From Collinsella aerofaciens (GTDB taxonomy: Bacteria > Actinomycetota > Coriobacteriia > Coriobacteriales > Coriobacteriaceae): a stretch of DNA of 44,612 nt. The stretch covers positions 23,718-68,329 of the forward strand of contig NZ_CAAKNY010000011.1 of the NCBI RefSeq assembly GCF_901212495.1. Direction: 5' to 3'. Positions 1-7,826 of the stretch are shown piece after piece (the first letter of the stretch is position 1; every line of letters begins with the position of its first letter). Below the pieces are notes generated by a model. That model did not search any database. It was not told where the DNA came from and saw nothing but the letters and a program-made list of their open reading frames with translations. The position numbers and the translations under genes were made by a program.

Positions 1-1
1 T

Positions 2-30
2 CAGTCATTGGGGACAGACTTAAATGACTA
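2..30 (-). repeat. 29-bp palindromic repeat unit (copy 1 of 4)
   Basis: The unit has ends TAGTCATT and AATGACTA (the first base differs here) around a core with GGGGAC. On the minus strand it reads as the units at 27985-28013, 28012-28040 and 29698-29726. Core bases differ (TCT instead of AAC before GTCCCC). It lies 17 bp beyond the stop codon of the acetyltransferase gene. The window starts inside the region, so more of the repeat may lie outside. Confidence 0.7.
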
Positions 31-46
31 GGTGTGGCTGCTGAGA

Positions 47-688
47 CTAGGCCGTTAGGTCGAGCTCATAGAGGAAGCTTTCGCGCGGCATGGCGTGGCG
101 GCGTTCCTCGCGGTTGGCGCGGTGCGTGGCGGTGCGCTTAAAGCCGTGCAGCTCGTAGAACTTCCACGAGCAGTTGGAGTCGGTGTACAGGTGTGCCCTT
201 GTCGCCCCGCGCGAGGAAAGGTACGAGATCGCGGCATCGAGCAACACCGAGCCCACGCCCAGGCCATGGACGTCGCGATCCACGGCAAGCAGCGTGACTT
301 CGTTGTCATGCGGCAGTGGGCTTTTCTCGAGCAGGCGGTTGTTGGTTCGGATGGTTGTGCGCACAAACGAGAGATACTCGGCGCACGACTCGGGTTCTAG
401 CTCGCGCATCTGCGACAGCAACGAGCGTTCGGTATCCATCCAATGCTCGTTGATAGTGACGCCGGAGCTCTGTCCTGCACGCGCAAGCGCAATGCCGCGC
501 GCCTCGCCGTCAATCACCGCAACCTGCGAAAACGTCGAGGACGAAAGGCAGTAGGCAAGATCGCATGCGGCTTCGAGGCGGTTGTACTCATCGTTATCCG
601 AGTTGTTGTGCCAAAGCTGCTGCAAGATCAGCGCGATGGCGTCGAAGTCTTCGGTATCAAACGGTCGGTAGAGAACCCGCGAGACCAT
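47..688 (-). CDS. GNAT family N-acetyltransferase
   Basis: Predicted acyl-CoA-dependent N-acetyltransferase, 213 aa, substrate unknown. Motif A of the GNAT fold is visible at residues 134-152, with the acetyl-CoA pyrophosphate-binding loop HGLGVG at 141-146. Motif B follows at 171-185 (SNCSWKFYELHGFKR), the usual alpha4/beta6 region with its aromatic residues. The first 130 residues are longer than in a minimal GNAT and contain a helical stretch with many acidic residues. It is a single gene on the minus strand, divergent from purH and with no obvious partner. The start ATG at 688 follows a purine-rich stretch on the minus strand. The family is clear; the acceptor substrate cannot be told from sequence. 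Confidence 0.85.
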   Translation of the reverse strand: MVSRVLYRPFDTEDFDAIALILQQLWHNNSDNDEYNRLEAACDLAYCLSSSTFSQVAVIDGEARGIALARAGQSSGVTINEHWMDTERSLLSQMRELEPESCAEYLSFVRTTIRTNNRLLEKSPLPHDNEVTLLAVDRDVHGLGVGSVLLDAAISYLSSRGATRAHLYTDSNCSWKFYELHGFKRTATHRANREERRHAMPRESFLYELDLTA

Positions 689-965
689 GGTGCCTCTTTC
701 TTTTGCGGATGCATATCGAGCACAGTTCTACCACGCCGTTGGCATCTAATTATGGTGCCCCTGTGTTCCATCAACTCACCGTGCCCAGTGGCACACCTGC
801 AACCCCCGCTCGCGAGCTTTTTCTGCACATGCGACCGTTGCGGGGTGCATCGTCGCGCTCGATGCGCTACATTGAATCAGTATTTTCAATGCCGCTGCGC
901 GAGCGCTGCAGATCGACGTATCACCGACTCACAGAGCACGGCGGCGTACCAGACAGGAGGACTGC

Positions 966-2573
966 ATGGGATCTGATGTGAAGATCGCACGCGCGTTGAT
1001 CTCGGTTACCGATAAGACGGGCGTCGTCGATTTCGCACGGACGCTGGTTGACGACTTTGGCGTCGAGATCATCTCTACGGGCGGCACGGCTCGTGCCATC
1101 GAGGACGCGGGCATTTCCGTAACCCCCATCGAGGAGTTCACGGGCTATCCCGAGATGATGGACGGCCGCGTTAAGACCCTGCACCCCAAGGTCCACGGCG
1201 CGCTGCTGGCCCGTCGCGATTCCGAGCAGCACATGCAGGAGGCCGCTCAGCACGGCATTAAGCTGATCGACCTGGTCGTTGTCAACCTGTACGAGTTCGA
1301 GAAGACCGTCGCTAACCCCGAGGTCACCTTCGCGGACGCCATCGAGCACATCGACATCGGTGGCCCCTCCATGCTGCGCTCCGCTGCTAAGAACGCCGCG
1401 AGCGTTACCGTCATCTCCGACCCGGCCGACTACGACGCCGTCCTGGCCGAGATGCGCGAGACCGGCGGTTGCACCACGCTTTCCACCCGTCGCCGCCTGC
1501 AGGTGAAGGTCTACCAGACCACCGCCGCCTTCGACACGGCTATCTCCCGTTGGCTTGCCGCCCAGGCAAGCGACGTGGCGGATACCTCTGCCAAGCTCGA
1601 GGTTTCGCTGGAGAAGGTCGACGACCTGCGCTATGGCGAGAACCCGCAGCAGAAGGCCACGGTCTATCGCTTTGCCGAAGGCTGCGAGAACACCGCGAGC
1701 TCGCAGTTCCCGCTTGTGGGCTCCGAGCAGATCCAGGGCAAGCCGCTCAGCTACAACAACTATCTGGATGCCGACGCCGCCTGGAACCTGGTCCGCGAGT
1801 TCGACGAGCCGGCCTGTGTGATCCTCAAGCACCAGAACCCCTGCGGTTCTGCCGTTGCCGAGGGTATCACGGCCGCCTACGACCGCGCTTTCGCCTGCGA
1901 TCCCAAGAGCGCCTTCGGCGGCATCATCGCCTGCAACCGCGAGGTTCCCTATGAGCTGGTTGAGCACTTCGCCGATCAGAACAAGCAGTTCGTCGAGGTT
2001 ATCATCGCCCCGAGCTACACCGCCGAGGCGCTCGAACGCATGGCTAAGCGCCCCAACCTGCGCGTGCTGGCTACCGGCGGCGTGGACCACGGCGCTCAGG
2101 TGGAGCTGCGCTCCGTCGACGGCGGCATGCTGGTGCAGGAAGTCGACCACGTAACCGAGGATCCCGCGACCTTTACGTTCCCCACCGACCGCAAGCCCAC
2201 CGACGCCGAGATGGCTGAGCTCGAGTTTGCCTGGAAGGTCTGCAAGGGCGTCAAGTCCAACGCCATCTTGGTCTCCAAGGGTAAGGCCGGCATTGGCGTG
2301 GGCCCGGGTCAGCCCAACCGCGTTGACTCTGCTCTGCTTGCCTGCGAGCGCGCCGAGGACTTCTGCGAACGCGAGGGCGTGGAGAAGGGCGGCTTTGCCT
2401 GCGCAAGCGACGCGTTCTTCCCGTTCCGCGACAACGTCGACGTGCTTGCCGAGCATGGTGTGACCTGCATCATCCAGCCCGGCGGCTCCAAGCGCGACGA
2501 CGAGAGCATCCAGGCCTGCAACGAGCACGGCATTGCGATGGTCTTCACCGGTGCCAGGCATTTCCGCCATTAA
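966..2573 (+). CDS. purH: Bifunctional AICAR formyltransferase / IMP cyclohydrolase
   Basis: Catalyses the last two steps of de novo IMP synthesis: formylation of AICAR by 10-formyl-THF, then ring closure. At 535 aa it has normal length. The N-terminal MGS-like IMP cyclohydrolase domain (about 1-200) shows STGGT at 37-41, KTLHPKVHG at 70-78 and [13 protein letters not shown] at 131-143. The transformylase domain begins at RYGENPQQ (222-229) and carries the catalytic Lys-His pair at 288-289 inside KHQNPCG, then DPKSAFGG, and ends with the typical GARHFRH. A strong AGGAGG site at 954-959 fixes the ATG. No other pur gene is adjacent. A structured element follows the stop codon directly (2590-2692). 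Confidence 0.98.
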   Translation: MGSDVKIARALISVTDKTGVVDFARTLVDDFGVEIISTGGTARAIEDAGISVTPIEEFTGYPEMMDGRVKTLHPKVHGALLARRDSEQHMQEAAQHGIKLIDLVVVNLYEFEKTVANPEVTFADAIEHIDIGGPSMLRSAAKNAASVTVISDPADYDAVLAEMRETGGCTTLSTRRRLQVKVYQTTAAFDTAISRWLAAQASDVADTSAKLEVSLEKVDDLRYGENPQQKATVYRFAEGCENTASSQFPLVGSEQIQGKPLSYNNYLDADAAWNLVREFDEPACVILKHQNPCGSAVAEGITAAYDRAFACDPKSAFGGIIACNREVPYELVEHFADQNKQFVEVIIAPSYTAEALERMAKRPNLRVLATGGVDHGAQVELRSVDGGMLVQEVDHVTEDPATFTFPTDRKPTDAEMAELEFAWKVCKGVKSNAILVSKGKAGIGVGPGQPNRVDSALLACERAEDFCEREGVEKGGFACASDAFFPFRDNVDVLAEHGVTCIIQPGGSKRDDESIQACNEHGIAMVFTGARHFRH

Positions 2574-2589
2574 GTAGGGAAGCGGCGCT

Positions 2590-2692
2590 GCGGCTTGCCC
2601 AGCCACCGCACCTTGCCCCTCAAACCGTCGCTTGCGTACATTTAGTACGCGGCGCTCCTCTTTCGGGGCAATCTCGGGCACTTGGAAAACCC
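2590..2692 (+). ncRNA. Candidate structured RNA element E1, copy a
   Basis: Begins 16 nt after the purH stop. Outer stem TTGCCCC (2613-2619) with GGGGCAA (2665-2671); inner hairpin GCGTAC/GTACGC (2634-2639 with 2645-2650). Short additional pairing CCG/CGG lies outside. The unpaired parts (TCAA..CGTCG on the 5' side, CTCCTCTTTC on the 3' side, GCAC, and TGGAAAACCC at the end) recur at 11998-12097, where the stems have different bases that still pair. Function unknown. It may be a 3'-UTR element, an independent small RNA or a repeat. It should be compared with the published Collinsella-1 RNA motif, whose structure I cannot verify from memory. Confidence 0.5.
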
Positions 2693-2721
2693 TTAATGGG
2701 ATGTTGTTCTATCCCATTAAG
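2692..2721 (+). other. Perfect 11-bp hairpin following E1a
   Basis: CTTAATGGGAT (2692-2702) pairs with ATCCCATTAAG (2711-2721) around an 8-nt loop. There is no T run, so it is not a standard terminator. It directly joins the end of E1a and may be its 3' part or a transcript-stabilising hairpin. Confidence 0.5.
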
Positions 2722-2763
2722 CTGATCGTTCGCCTGACCATATCGTCAAAATAATCTCTGCAA

Positions 2764-2797
2764 AAGACGGTCGCTCCGTTTGGAGGACCGTCTTTTT
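2764..2797 (+). terminator. Rho-independent terminator
   Basis: AAGACGGTC (2764-2772) pairs with GACCGTCTT (2786-2794). The stem extends inward through CTCC/GGAG, and T5 follows at 2793-2797. It probably ends the purH/E1 transcript, just ahead of the next gene. Confidence 0.8.
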
Positions 2798-2837
2798 GGT
2801 ATAAGAGGACGGAATGACTAACACGAAAGGTACAACC

Positions 2838-3545
2838 ATGCCCCAGATTGATGATGCCGAGCTGTTTGGCAATGCCGAGGATCAGCGTGCGTACGAGGAT
2901 TTTTGCGCCAATCAGGAGGCGGTCGAGAAGTTCACGCTCGACAAGCCTGCGCTCATCTGCCGTTGGCGCATGTCCAACAAAAAGGTACCCATGCTCAATC
3001 GTCACATCCGCGCGTTGTCCGAGCGCCTGGTGCAGGGCGAACCGCTTACCCATAACATGCTCAGCTGGGCCAAGCAGCACGTTGAGTGGTCGCTTGCCGA
3101 GGGCGACTACACCGCGCGCGACGGCGTACTCATGCTGGTAATCGACGTTAACGGCAATGCCGCCATGACGGTGGGTGAGTACGAGCCGCTGGCCGATACG
3201 TCGGCCAAGGCGCTGCGTGCCCGCTCCGCCGAGGCTCGCTCCGAGGCCGACGAGACCGGCGTGGCGCCCGAGCTGCTCGCCGCCGTCAACAACGGTGAGC
3301 TGGCCTTTGTGGCGCCAGCGGACGAGTGCCTGTGCGGCACGGCGACGCTCATCGAACAGCTGGCCCAGACCAAGGGCATCCCGGTCACGCGCGTGGACAT
3401 TCCCGCTCAGCTCAAGGGCGCGCTGTTCCTGGTGAGCGACGAGCACGGCGTGGTTCCCGCCGCCGAGACGGACGCCGCCGAGGCCGACGCCGCCACGGTC
3501 GCCTTCTTCGCCGACGGCTACGAAAAGCTCCGCGCCCGCCGCTAA
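2838..3545 (+). CDS. Conserved hypothetical protein
   Basis: 235 aa if started at ATG 2838, which has GAAAGG seven bases upstream. An in-frame ATG at 2814 with AGAGGA four bases upstream would add eight residues. No signal peptide or membrane segment. The N-terminal half is a mixed, charged domain with several aromatic residues; the C-terminal half contains a GTATLIEQLAQTKGIPVTRVD stretch that looks like a compact alpha/beta unit. It vaguely recalls class IV PLP aminotransferases (an N-terminal strand with a conserved Arg, and a late GTAT-like turn), but I see no convincing PLP lysine motif. Function unknown. It is probably monocistronic, since a terminator lies before it and a repeat-like palindrome follows the stop. 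Confidence 0.75.
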   Translation: MPQIDDAELFGNAEDQRAYEDFCANQEAVEKFTLDKPALICRWRMSNKKVPMLNRHIRALSERLVQGEPLTHNMLSWAKQHVEWSLAEGDYTARDGVLMLVIDVNGNAAMTVGEYEPLADTSAKALRARSAEARSEADETGVAPELLAAVNNGELAFVAPADECLCGTATLIEQLAQTKGIPVTRVDIPAQLKGALFLVSDEHGVVPAAETDAAEADAATVAFFADGYEKLRARR

Positions 3546-3592
3546 ATGATTATTTTGGGACGGGGATTAAAGAATCATTTTGGTCCCCGCCA
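3544..3592. repeat. Imperfect palindromic repeat at gene 3' end
   Basis: AATGATT at 3544-3550 pairs with AATCATT at 3571-3577, with GGGAC and GGTCCC nearby. The stop codon TAA at 3543-3545 overlaps its edge. It resembles a degenerate member of the GGGAC/GTCCC palindrome group found elsewhere in this window. Confidence 0.4.
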
Positions 3593-3724
3593 CCGCTGCG
3601 AGTGCGAGGCGGACAAAACGCCCCCGCTCGCGAACAGTTCTGTCACCTTGGCACCGCGCGCGGTGCACACCTGCAGTTTCGCAGCCATAATGGTGGCAAG
3701 ACAACCAAGAGGGGAGCGGAATCC

Positions 3725-4396
3725 ATGGCGCTGATCTATATCGTTGAGGACGACGAGCCCATTCGTCGCGAGCTTGTCGATATCCTTGCCCGTGCCGGTT
3801 TTGAGGTTGAGGCATGCGAATCGTTTGAGCACGTCTCGCGCGATATTCTCGCCGCCGCGCCCGACCTGGTGCTGCTCGACCTCACGCTTCCCGTCAAGGA
3901 CGGCCAGCATATCTGCCACGAAGTCCGTCACGAATCCGAGGTCCCCATCATCGTCCTCACGTCGCGCACGACCGAGATCGACGAGGTCATGGCCATGACG
4001 CTCGGCGCGGACGACTTCGTTCCCAAGCCCTATAGCGCGCGCGTGCTCGTGGCGCGCATCAATGCCTTGCTGCGTCGCACCGCGACGGCGGGCGAGCGCA
4101 GCACGCTCGTCCATAAGGGGCTGGAGCTCGATCTCGCCCGCTCCATAGCCAGCAATACGGCATCCGGCGACAGTACCGTGCTCACCAAAAACGAACTGCG
4201 TATCCTCTCGCTGCTTCTGAGCCGCGCGGGCAAGATCGTTTCGCGCTCGGCTATTATGCAGGACCTGTGGGACTCCGATGCCTTCGTGGACGACAATACG
4301 CTCACCGTCAACATCAACCGCCTACGCACTACACTCGAAAAAATCGGTATCAAGGGGTATCTGACCACGCACCGCGGTCAGGGCTATTCAGTCTAG
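3725..4396 (+). CDS. OmpR/PhoB-family response regulator
   Basis: DNA-binding response regulator of 223 aa. The receiver domain (about 1-118) has the acidic pocket EDD at 8-10, phospho-acceptor Asp52 in LLDLTLP, and the conserved Lys in DDFVPKPY. A winged-helix Trans_reg_C domain fills 125-223 (the LTKNELRILSLLLSRAG start and the TVNINRLRTTL recognition region are visible). The ATG at 3725 has AGAGGGGAG upstream; the open frame continues further upstream but without coding character. The histidine kinase gene begins immediately after the TAG stop, so the two are co-translated. Receiver and kinase types fit the BceR/GraR-like group that responds to cell-envelope stress, but that is inference. 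Confidence 0.93.
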   Translation: MALIYIVEDDEPIRRELVDILARAGFEVEACESFEHVSRDILAAAPDLVLLDLTLPVKDGQHICHEVRHESEVPIIVLTSRTTEIDEVMAMTLGADDFVPKPYSARVLVARINALLRRTATAGERSTLVHKGLELDLARSIASNTASGDSTVLTKNELRILSLLLSRAGKIVSRSAIMQDLWDSDAFVDDNTLTVNINRLRTTLEKIGIKGYLTTHRGQGYSV

Positions 4397-5449
4397 GTGC
4401 CGGTCATGTCGTTTGCCAAATTCTTTAAAGACGCGCTGCTTCCCGTCGCCGTGTGGACGGGCGGCGTACTGCTGAGCTGCTTTGTGCTGACGGTCGGCGG
4501 CGCACCCGTTTCTATCGTGGTCGTGGCGGTCGGCGTGTCCTTGATCTTTGGCATGCTGGGTATTGTGATCGAGTACGCGCGTCGTCGCCGTTTTCTGCGT
4601 CAGCTGGAGCGCGCGGCCGAGGAGCTGGAGAGCCCCGCATGGGTGCAAGAGATGGTGCAATGCCCAACCTATGCCGAGGGCGAGCTCGAGTACGAGGTTT
4701 TACGACGGGTGGGCAAAGCTGCCTGCGACGAGGTTGCCGAAGGCCGGCATCAGACCGATGACTATCGCGACTATATCGAGAGCTGGGTCCACGAGGCCAA
4801 GCTGCCCCTGGCGGCGGCTCACCTGATTTTGGAAAACCTGGACGGCAGCGAAGACGACCTGTCGCGCGTGGATGACCTGGGCCGTGAGCTGGCTCGTATG
4901 GAGCGCTATATCGACCAGGCGCTGTACTACGCGCGCTCGGAAGTCGTGGAGCGCGACTACCTGATTCGCCGCTGGGATCTCAAGACCTTGGTGACGGGTG
5001 CGATAAAAGCCAACGCGCGTGAGCTCATCGCGGCGCACGTGGCCCCGGTGTGCGAGAACCTCGACTTTGAGGTCTTTACCGACGAGAAGTGGCTCGAGTT
5101 TATTCTGGGCCAGCTCATTCAGAACAGCATAAAGTATGCGCGTGAGGACGGCGCAAGGATCGTGTTTTCGGGTGCGTTGCTGGACGAGGGCCTGGCAAGC
5201 GAGCACATCGAGCTTATCGTTGCCGACAACGGCTGTGGCGTGAGCGCGGCAGATCTGCCCCGCGTGTTCGAGAAGGGCTTTACCGGCGACAACGGTCGTA
5301 CCACCAAGCGCGCAACGGGCATCGGCCTCTACCTGGTGGCGCGTCTGTGCTCCAAGATGGGCATCGACGTCACCGCGGCATCCGACTCCGGCGAAGGCTT
5401 TGTCGTCACGTTTGCCTTCTCGACCAACAAGTTCCAATACTTTGAGTAG
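4397..5449 (+). CDS. Two-helix sensor histidine kinase (BceS/GraS-like)
   Basis: Membrane sensor kinase, 350 aa from GTG 4397, which abuts the regulator stop; ATG at 4406 is an alternative, and neither has a clear Shine-Dalgarno, so translational coupling is likely. Two transmembrane helices near residues 12-55 leave almost no extracellular loop, as in intramembrane-sensing kinases. The H box is WVHEAKLPLAA with His132. N box QLIQNSIKYA, G1 VADNGCGV, F box FEKGF and G2 ATGIGLYLV are all present. Family members usually work with a BceAB-type ABC transporter, but none is adjacent, so the input signal is open. It would phosphorylate the response regulator at 3725-4396. Confidence 0.93.
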   Translation: MPVMSFAKFFKDALLPVAVWTGGVLLSCFVLTVGGAPVSIVVVAVGVSLIFGMLGIVIEYARRRRFLRQLERAAEELESPAWVQEMVQCPTYAEGELEYEVLRRVGKAACDEVAEGRHQTDDYRDYIESWVHEAKLPLAAAHLILENLDGSEDDLSRVDDLGRELARMERYIDQALYYARSEVVERDYLIRRWDLKTLVTGAIKANARELIAAHVAPVCENLDFEVFTDEKWLEFILGQLIQNSIKYAREDGARIVFSGALLDEGLASEHIELIVADNGCGVSAADLPRVFEKGFTGDNGRTTKRATGIGLYLVARLCSKMGIDVTAASDSGEGFVVTFAFSTNKFQYFE

Positions 5450-5473
5450 TCGGGCCGTCTTGCGGTGCGGACG

Positions 5474-5538
5474 GCTATGTTCCCGAACGTGAACTTAGCT
5501 AAGGCAGCTGGCGCTATGTTCCCGAACGTGAACATAGC
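5474..5538. repeat. Two tandem copies of a 26-bp palindrome
   Basis: Copies at 5474-5499 and 5513-5538, spaced 39 bp start to start, each GCTATGTTC then GAACATAGC at the ends (the first copy has CTTAGC). They lie between the converging kinase and universal stress protein genes. The symmetry is operator-like, but the position downstream of both genes argues against a promoter role. Confidence 0.65.
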
Positions 5539-5583
5539 TATGAGGCTCAAATGAATCTCCCATAACAAAAAACGTGTCATAAC

Positions 5584-5622
5584 AAAAACGTGCCGTCCCA
5601 ATCGGGGCGGCACGCCATTTTT
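5584..5622. terminator. Bidirectional terminator
   Basis: CGTGCCGTCCC (5589-5599) pairs with GGGGCGGCACG (5604-5614), one mismatch. A-run on the left and T-run on the right serve both strands. It separates the histidine kinase (+) from the stress protein (-). Confidence 0.75.
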
Positions 5623-5680
5623 CCATCAGCCAGCTCGCTGAAGTAAGGCTGCGAAGGCCCCGCGGCCGGGGGGAGCAACG

Positions 5681-6118
5681 CTACTTCACGACCAGAATGT
5701 CGCAGTCGGTGTTGCGTAGCAGGAACGTCGAAATCGAGCCCAGGAGCGCATACTTGATCGAGGACAGGCCGCGCGCGCCGCAGAGCACCAGGTCGGGCTT
5801 GACCACGTCGAGCATCTCGTCTTTGAGCGTCTCGCGAATACGGCCGGCGCGAATCATGACCTCGACCTCGGGAATGTCGGGATTGGCCTTGGCCTCTTCG
5901 AGCTGCTTGGCGATGGAGTTCTTAAATGCCTCCTCTAGGCCGTTGACCAGATCGACCGGATAGGAACCGGCGCTCTCGAGTGCGGTGGAGTCGATGACGT
6001 GGCCGATGATCAGCTTAGCGCCGTTGTTCGCGGCGACCTTGATGGCGCGTGCGAGCACAAAATCCTGCTGCTCAGTACCGTCGAGTGAAACAAATACCTT
6101 GGTGTAGCCCTCGTTCAT
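5681..6118 (-). CDS. Universal stress protein (UspA family)
   Basis: Cytoplasmic UspA-fold protein of 145 aa, the normal length for a single-domain member. Beta1 (KVFVSLDGTEQQDF) begins the Rossmann-like fold with the conserved Asp. The C-terminal nucleotide-binding loop GARGLSSIKYALLGSIS matches the G-2x-G-9x-G-(S/T) pattern of ATP-binding Usps, and the last strand is CDILVVK. AAGGAGG on the minus strand lies just before ATG 6118. Monocistronic, convergent with the two-component genes and divergent from uppP. The exact stress role cannot be inferred. Confidence 0.93.
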   Translation of the reverse strand: MNEGYTKVFVSLDGTEQQDFVLARAIKVAANNGAKLIIGHVIDSTALESAGSYPVDLVNGLEEAFKNSIAKQLEEAKANPDIPEVEVMIRAGRIRETLKDEMLDVVKPDLVLCGARGLSSIKYALLGSISTFLLRNTDCDILVVK

Positions 6119-6368
6119 GGTTTCCTCCTTGGTCTATCGCACGGGCGCGGGGCTCGTGCGTCGGGCGGGCGCGGGTGCGTTGACCGCTGGACACTTTACC
6201 TTGTCGCAGTTATACCCAAGGATTTCGGTTTGACCGCTCGCAATTCTGTGAACGGGCGAGTTTTTTTGGTAAGGGCGGGCGCGGTCGCACCGCCAACGGT
6301 TGATAATGGGACATCGCCCGCATCGTCCGCAGAACATCTACCGGCGGGTGTCTAACGAGGGGGTCCCT

Positions 6369-7343
6369 TTGGATATTATCGAGCTTCTAAAATCTGCCTT
6401 CATGGGCCTGGTCGAGGGCATCACCGAATGGCTGCCCGTTTCGTCGACGGGTCACATGATCTTGGTGGACGAGTTCGTCAAGATGAACGTGAGCGAGACG
6501 TTCTGGAATATGTTCCTGGTCGTGATTCAGCTTGGCGCCATTTTGGCCGTCTGCGTCCTGTTCTTCTACGACCTTAACCCGTTTTCTCCCAGCAAGGGCA
6601 AGGAGGGCCGTCGCGACACTTGGGTGCTGTGGGGCAAGATTGTGCTCGGCTGCATTCCCGCCGCGGCGATCGGTCTGCCGCTCAACGACTGGATGGAGGA
6701 GCATTTCTACAATGCTCCCGTCGTGGCGCTGGCGCTCATTGTGTACGGCGTGCTGTTTATCGTGATTGAGAACTGGCGCGCGAACAAGCGCGATCAGGCC
6801 GCTCTTGCCGGTTCGTTCGGTTCGCGTGCCGTGGTGGCGGGCGGACGCCCCGCTGGTGCGCATTTTGCCGCGCCCGCTGCGACTGCCGCTGCAGACGATG
6901 ACGATAGCCTGGACTTTGGCTCCATCACTACGCTCGAAGATCTGAGCTGGAAGACCGCGCTGGGTATCGGTTGCTTCCAGGTACTTTCGCTGATTCCGGG
7001 CACATCGCGCTCCGGCTCCACCATCATCGGCGGCCTGCTGCTGGGCTGCACGCGCTCGGTGGCGTCTAAGTTCACGTTCTTCCTGGCTATTCCCGTTATG
7101 TTTGGCGCAAGTGCGCTCAAGCTGGTCAAGTACTTTATTAAGGGTGGTACTTTCGGCACCAACGAGGTCGCTATCTTGGGCGTGGGCTGCGTCGTCGCCT
7201 TTGTGGTGTCGCTCATTGCCATCAAGTGGCTCATGGGCTTCGTCCGCCGTCACGACTTCAAGTGCTTCGGCGTCTACCGCATCATCCTGGGCATCGTGGT
7301 GCTTGCGTACTTCTTTGTTCTGGAGCCTATGCTCGGCCTGTAA
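6369..7343 (+). CDS. uppP: Undecaprenyl-diphosphatase
   Basis: Dephosphorylates undecaprenyl pyrophosphate to recycle the lipid carrier of peptidoglycan synthesis; also linked to bacitracin resistance. I choose TTG 6369, because the protein then begins MDIIELLK like other UppPs and GAGGGGG lies five bases upstream; ATGs at 6300 and 6306 would add about 22 atypical residues. 324 aa. Signature EGITEWLPVSSTGH at 16-29 and catalytic PGTSRSG at 210-216 are intact, within several hydrophobic helices. Residues about 143-192 form an Ala/Asp-rich insert absent from ordinary UppPs of about 270 aa, probably a cytoplasmic loop. A long hairpin follows the stop. Confidence 0.95.
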   Translation: MDIIELLKSAFMGLVEGITEWLPVSSTGHMILVDEFVKMNVSETFWNMFLVVIQLGAILAVCVLFFYDLNPFSPSKGKEGRRDTWVLWGKIVLGCIPAAAIGLPLNDWMEEHFYNAPVVALALIVYGVLFIVIENWRANKRDQAALAGSFGSRAVVAGGRPAGAHFAAPAATAAADDDDSLDFGSITTLEDLSWKTALGIGCFQVLSLIPGTSRSGSTIIGGLLLGCTRSVASKFTFFLAIPVMFGASALKLVKYFIKGGTFGTNEVAILGVGCVVAFVVSLIAIKWLMGFVRRHDFKCFGVYRIILGIVVLAYFFVLEPMLGL

Positions 7344-7386
7344 CTTGGTTGACGCTGCGCGGCGGCCAGGGCGACAGCTTGTCATT

Positions 7387-7429
7387 CAAAGCGGGCGGCA
7401 TGGACAAAAGGTCTATGCCGCCCTCTTTG
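7387..7429 (+). other. Long hairpin after uppP
   Basis: CAAAG, GGGCGGCAT and GAC pair with GTC, ATGCCGCCC and CTTTG around an AAAA loop. It has no clean T run. The loop-proximal part (GGCATG..GGTCTATGCC, then CTCTTT) resembles the inner hairpin of element E1b at 12036-12060, so it could be a distant relative of E1 or a uppP transcript end. Confidence 0.5.
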
Positions 7430-7434
7430 TCAAA

Positions 7435-7507
7435 GGATTGGTGAAAAGGGGTCAGGTAATTTTGCACCAACTTGGCGCAGATTAGCTTGACCCCTTTTCA
7501 CCAATCC
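7435..7507. repeat. Palindromic repeat, 20-bp perfect arms
   Basis: Arms 7435-7454 and 7488-7507 (GGATTGGTGAAAAGGGGTCA and its complement) enclose 33 nt that can themselves pair (TTGCACC, CTTGGCGCA). The GGTGAAA..GGGG..arm style matches the other palindromes of this window. The rest of 7508-7793 holds no recognisable gene. Confidence 0.75.
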
Positions 7508-7793
7508 CAGGGGGAGATGGTGATCTGGGCGAATGAGCTGGCTGTTCTTCCTGGCCACCAGCAAAAATCGAGTTGTGCGGTCTCTTGGAGGTCTCTCGCT
7601 GACCAAAAACGCCATCTCGGCACCATTAACATTCTCAGTAGTGTTTGCTTCTGTGAACTATATGCGTAAATTAGCGAGAATATTCCCAAAATAGGACAAG
7701 AACGCTCAAGTTATTTCAGTAACCCTTGCGTGGCGCCAGTGGAAAAGGCCGAACAACTCGAAAAATGTTGGTGGCGGTTTGAGGGCAATGCCG

Positions 7794-7826
7794 AATGCGG
7801 TAAAGGGACTGTCCCTTTACCGCATT
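7794..7826. repeat. Palindromic repeat, 15-bp perfect arms
   Basis: AATGCGGTAAAGGGA (7794-7808) and its complement (7812-7826) with a CTG loop. The last base, T7826, is also the first plus-strand base of the dehydrogenase stop codon (TGA on the minus strand). Confidence 0.8.

Noticed and set aside
443..976. Overlapping plus-strand frames before purH
   Set aside because: They overlap the acetyltransferase gene on the other strand and show no domain.
921..2681. 586-aa antisense open frame over purH
   Set aside because: Shadow frame: purH on the other strand has complete family motifs.
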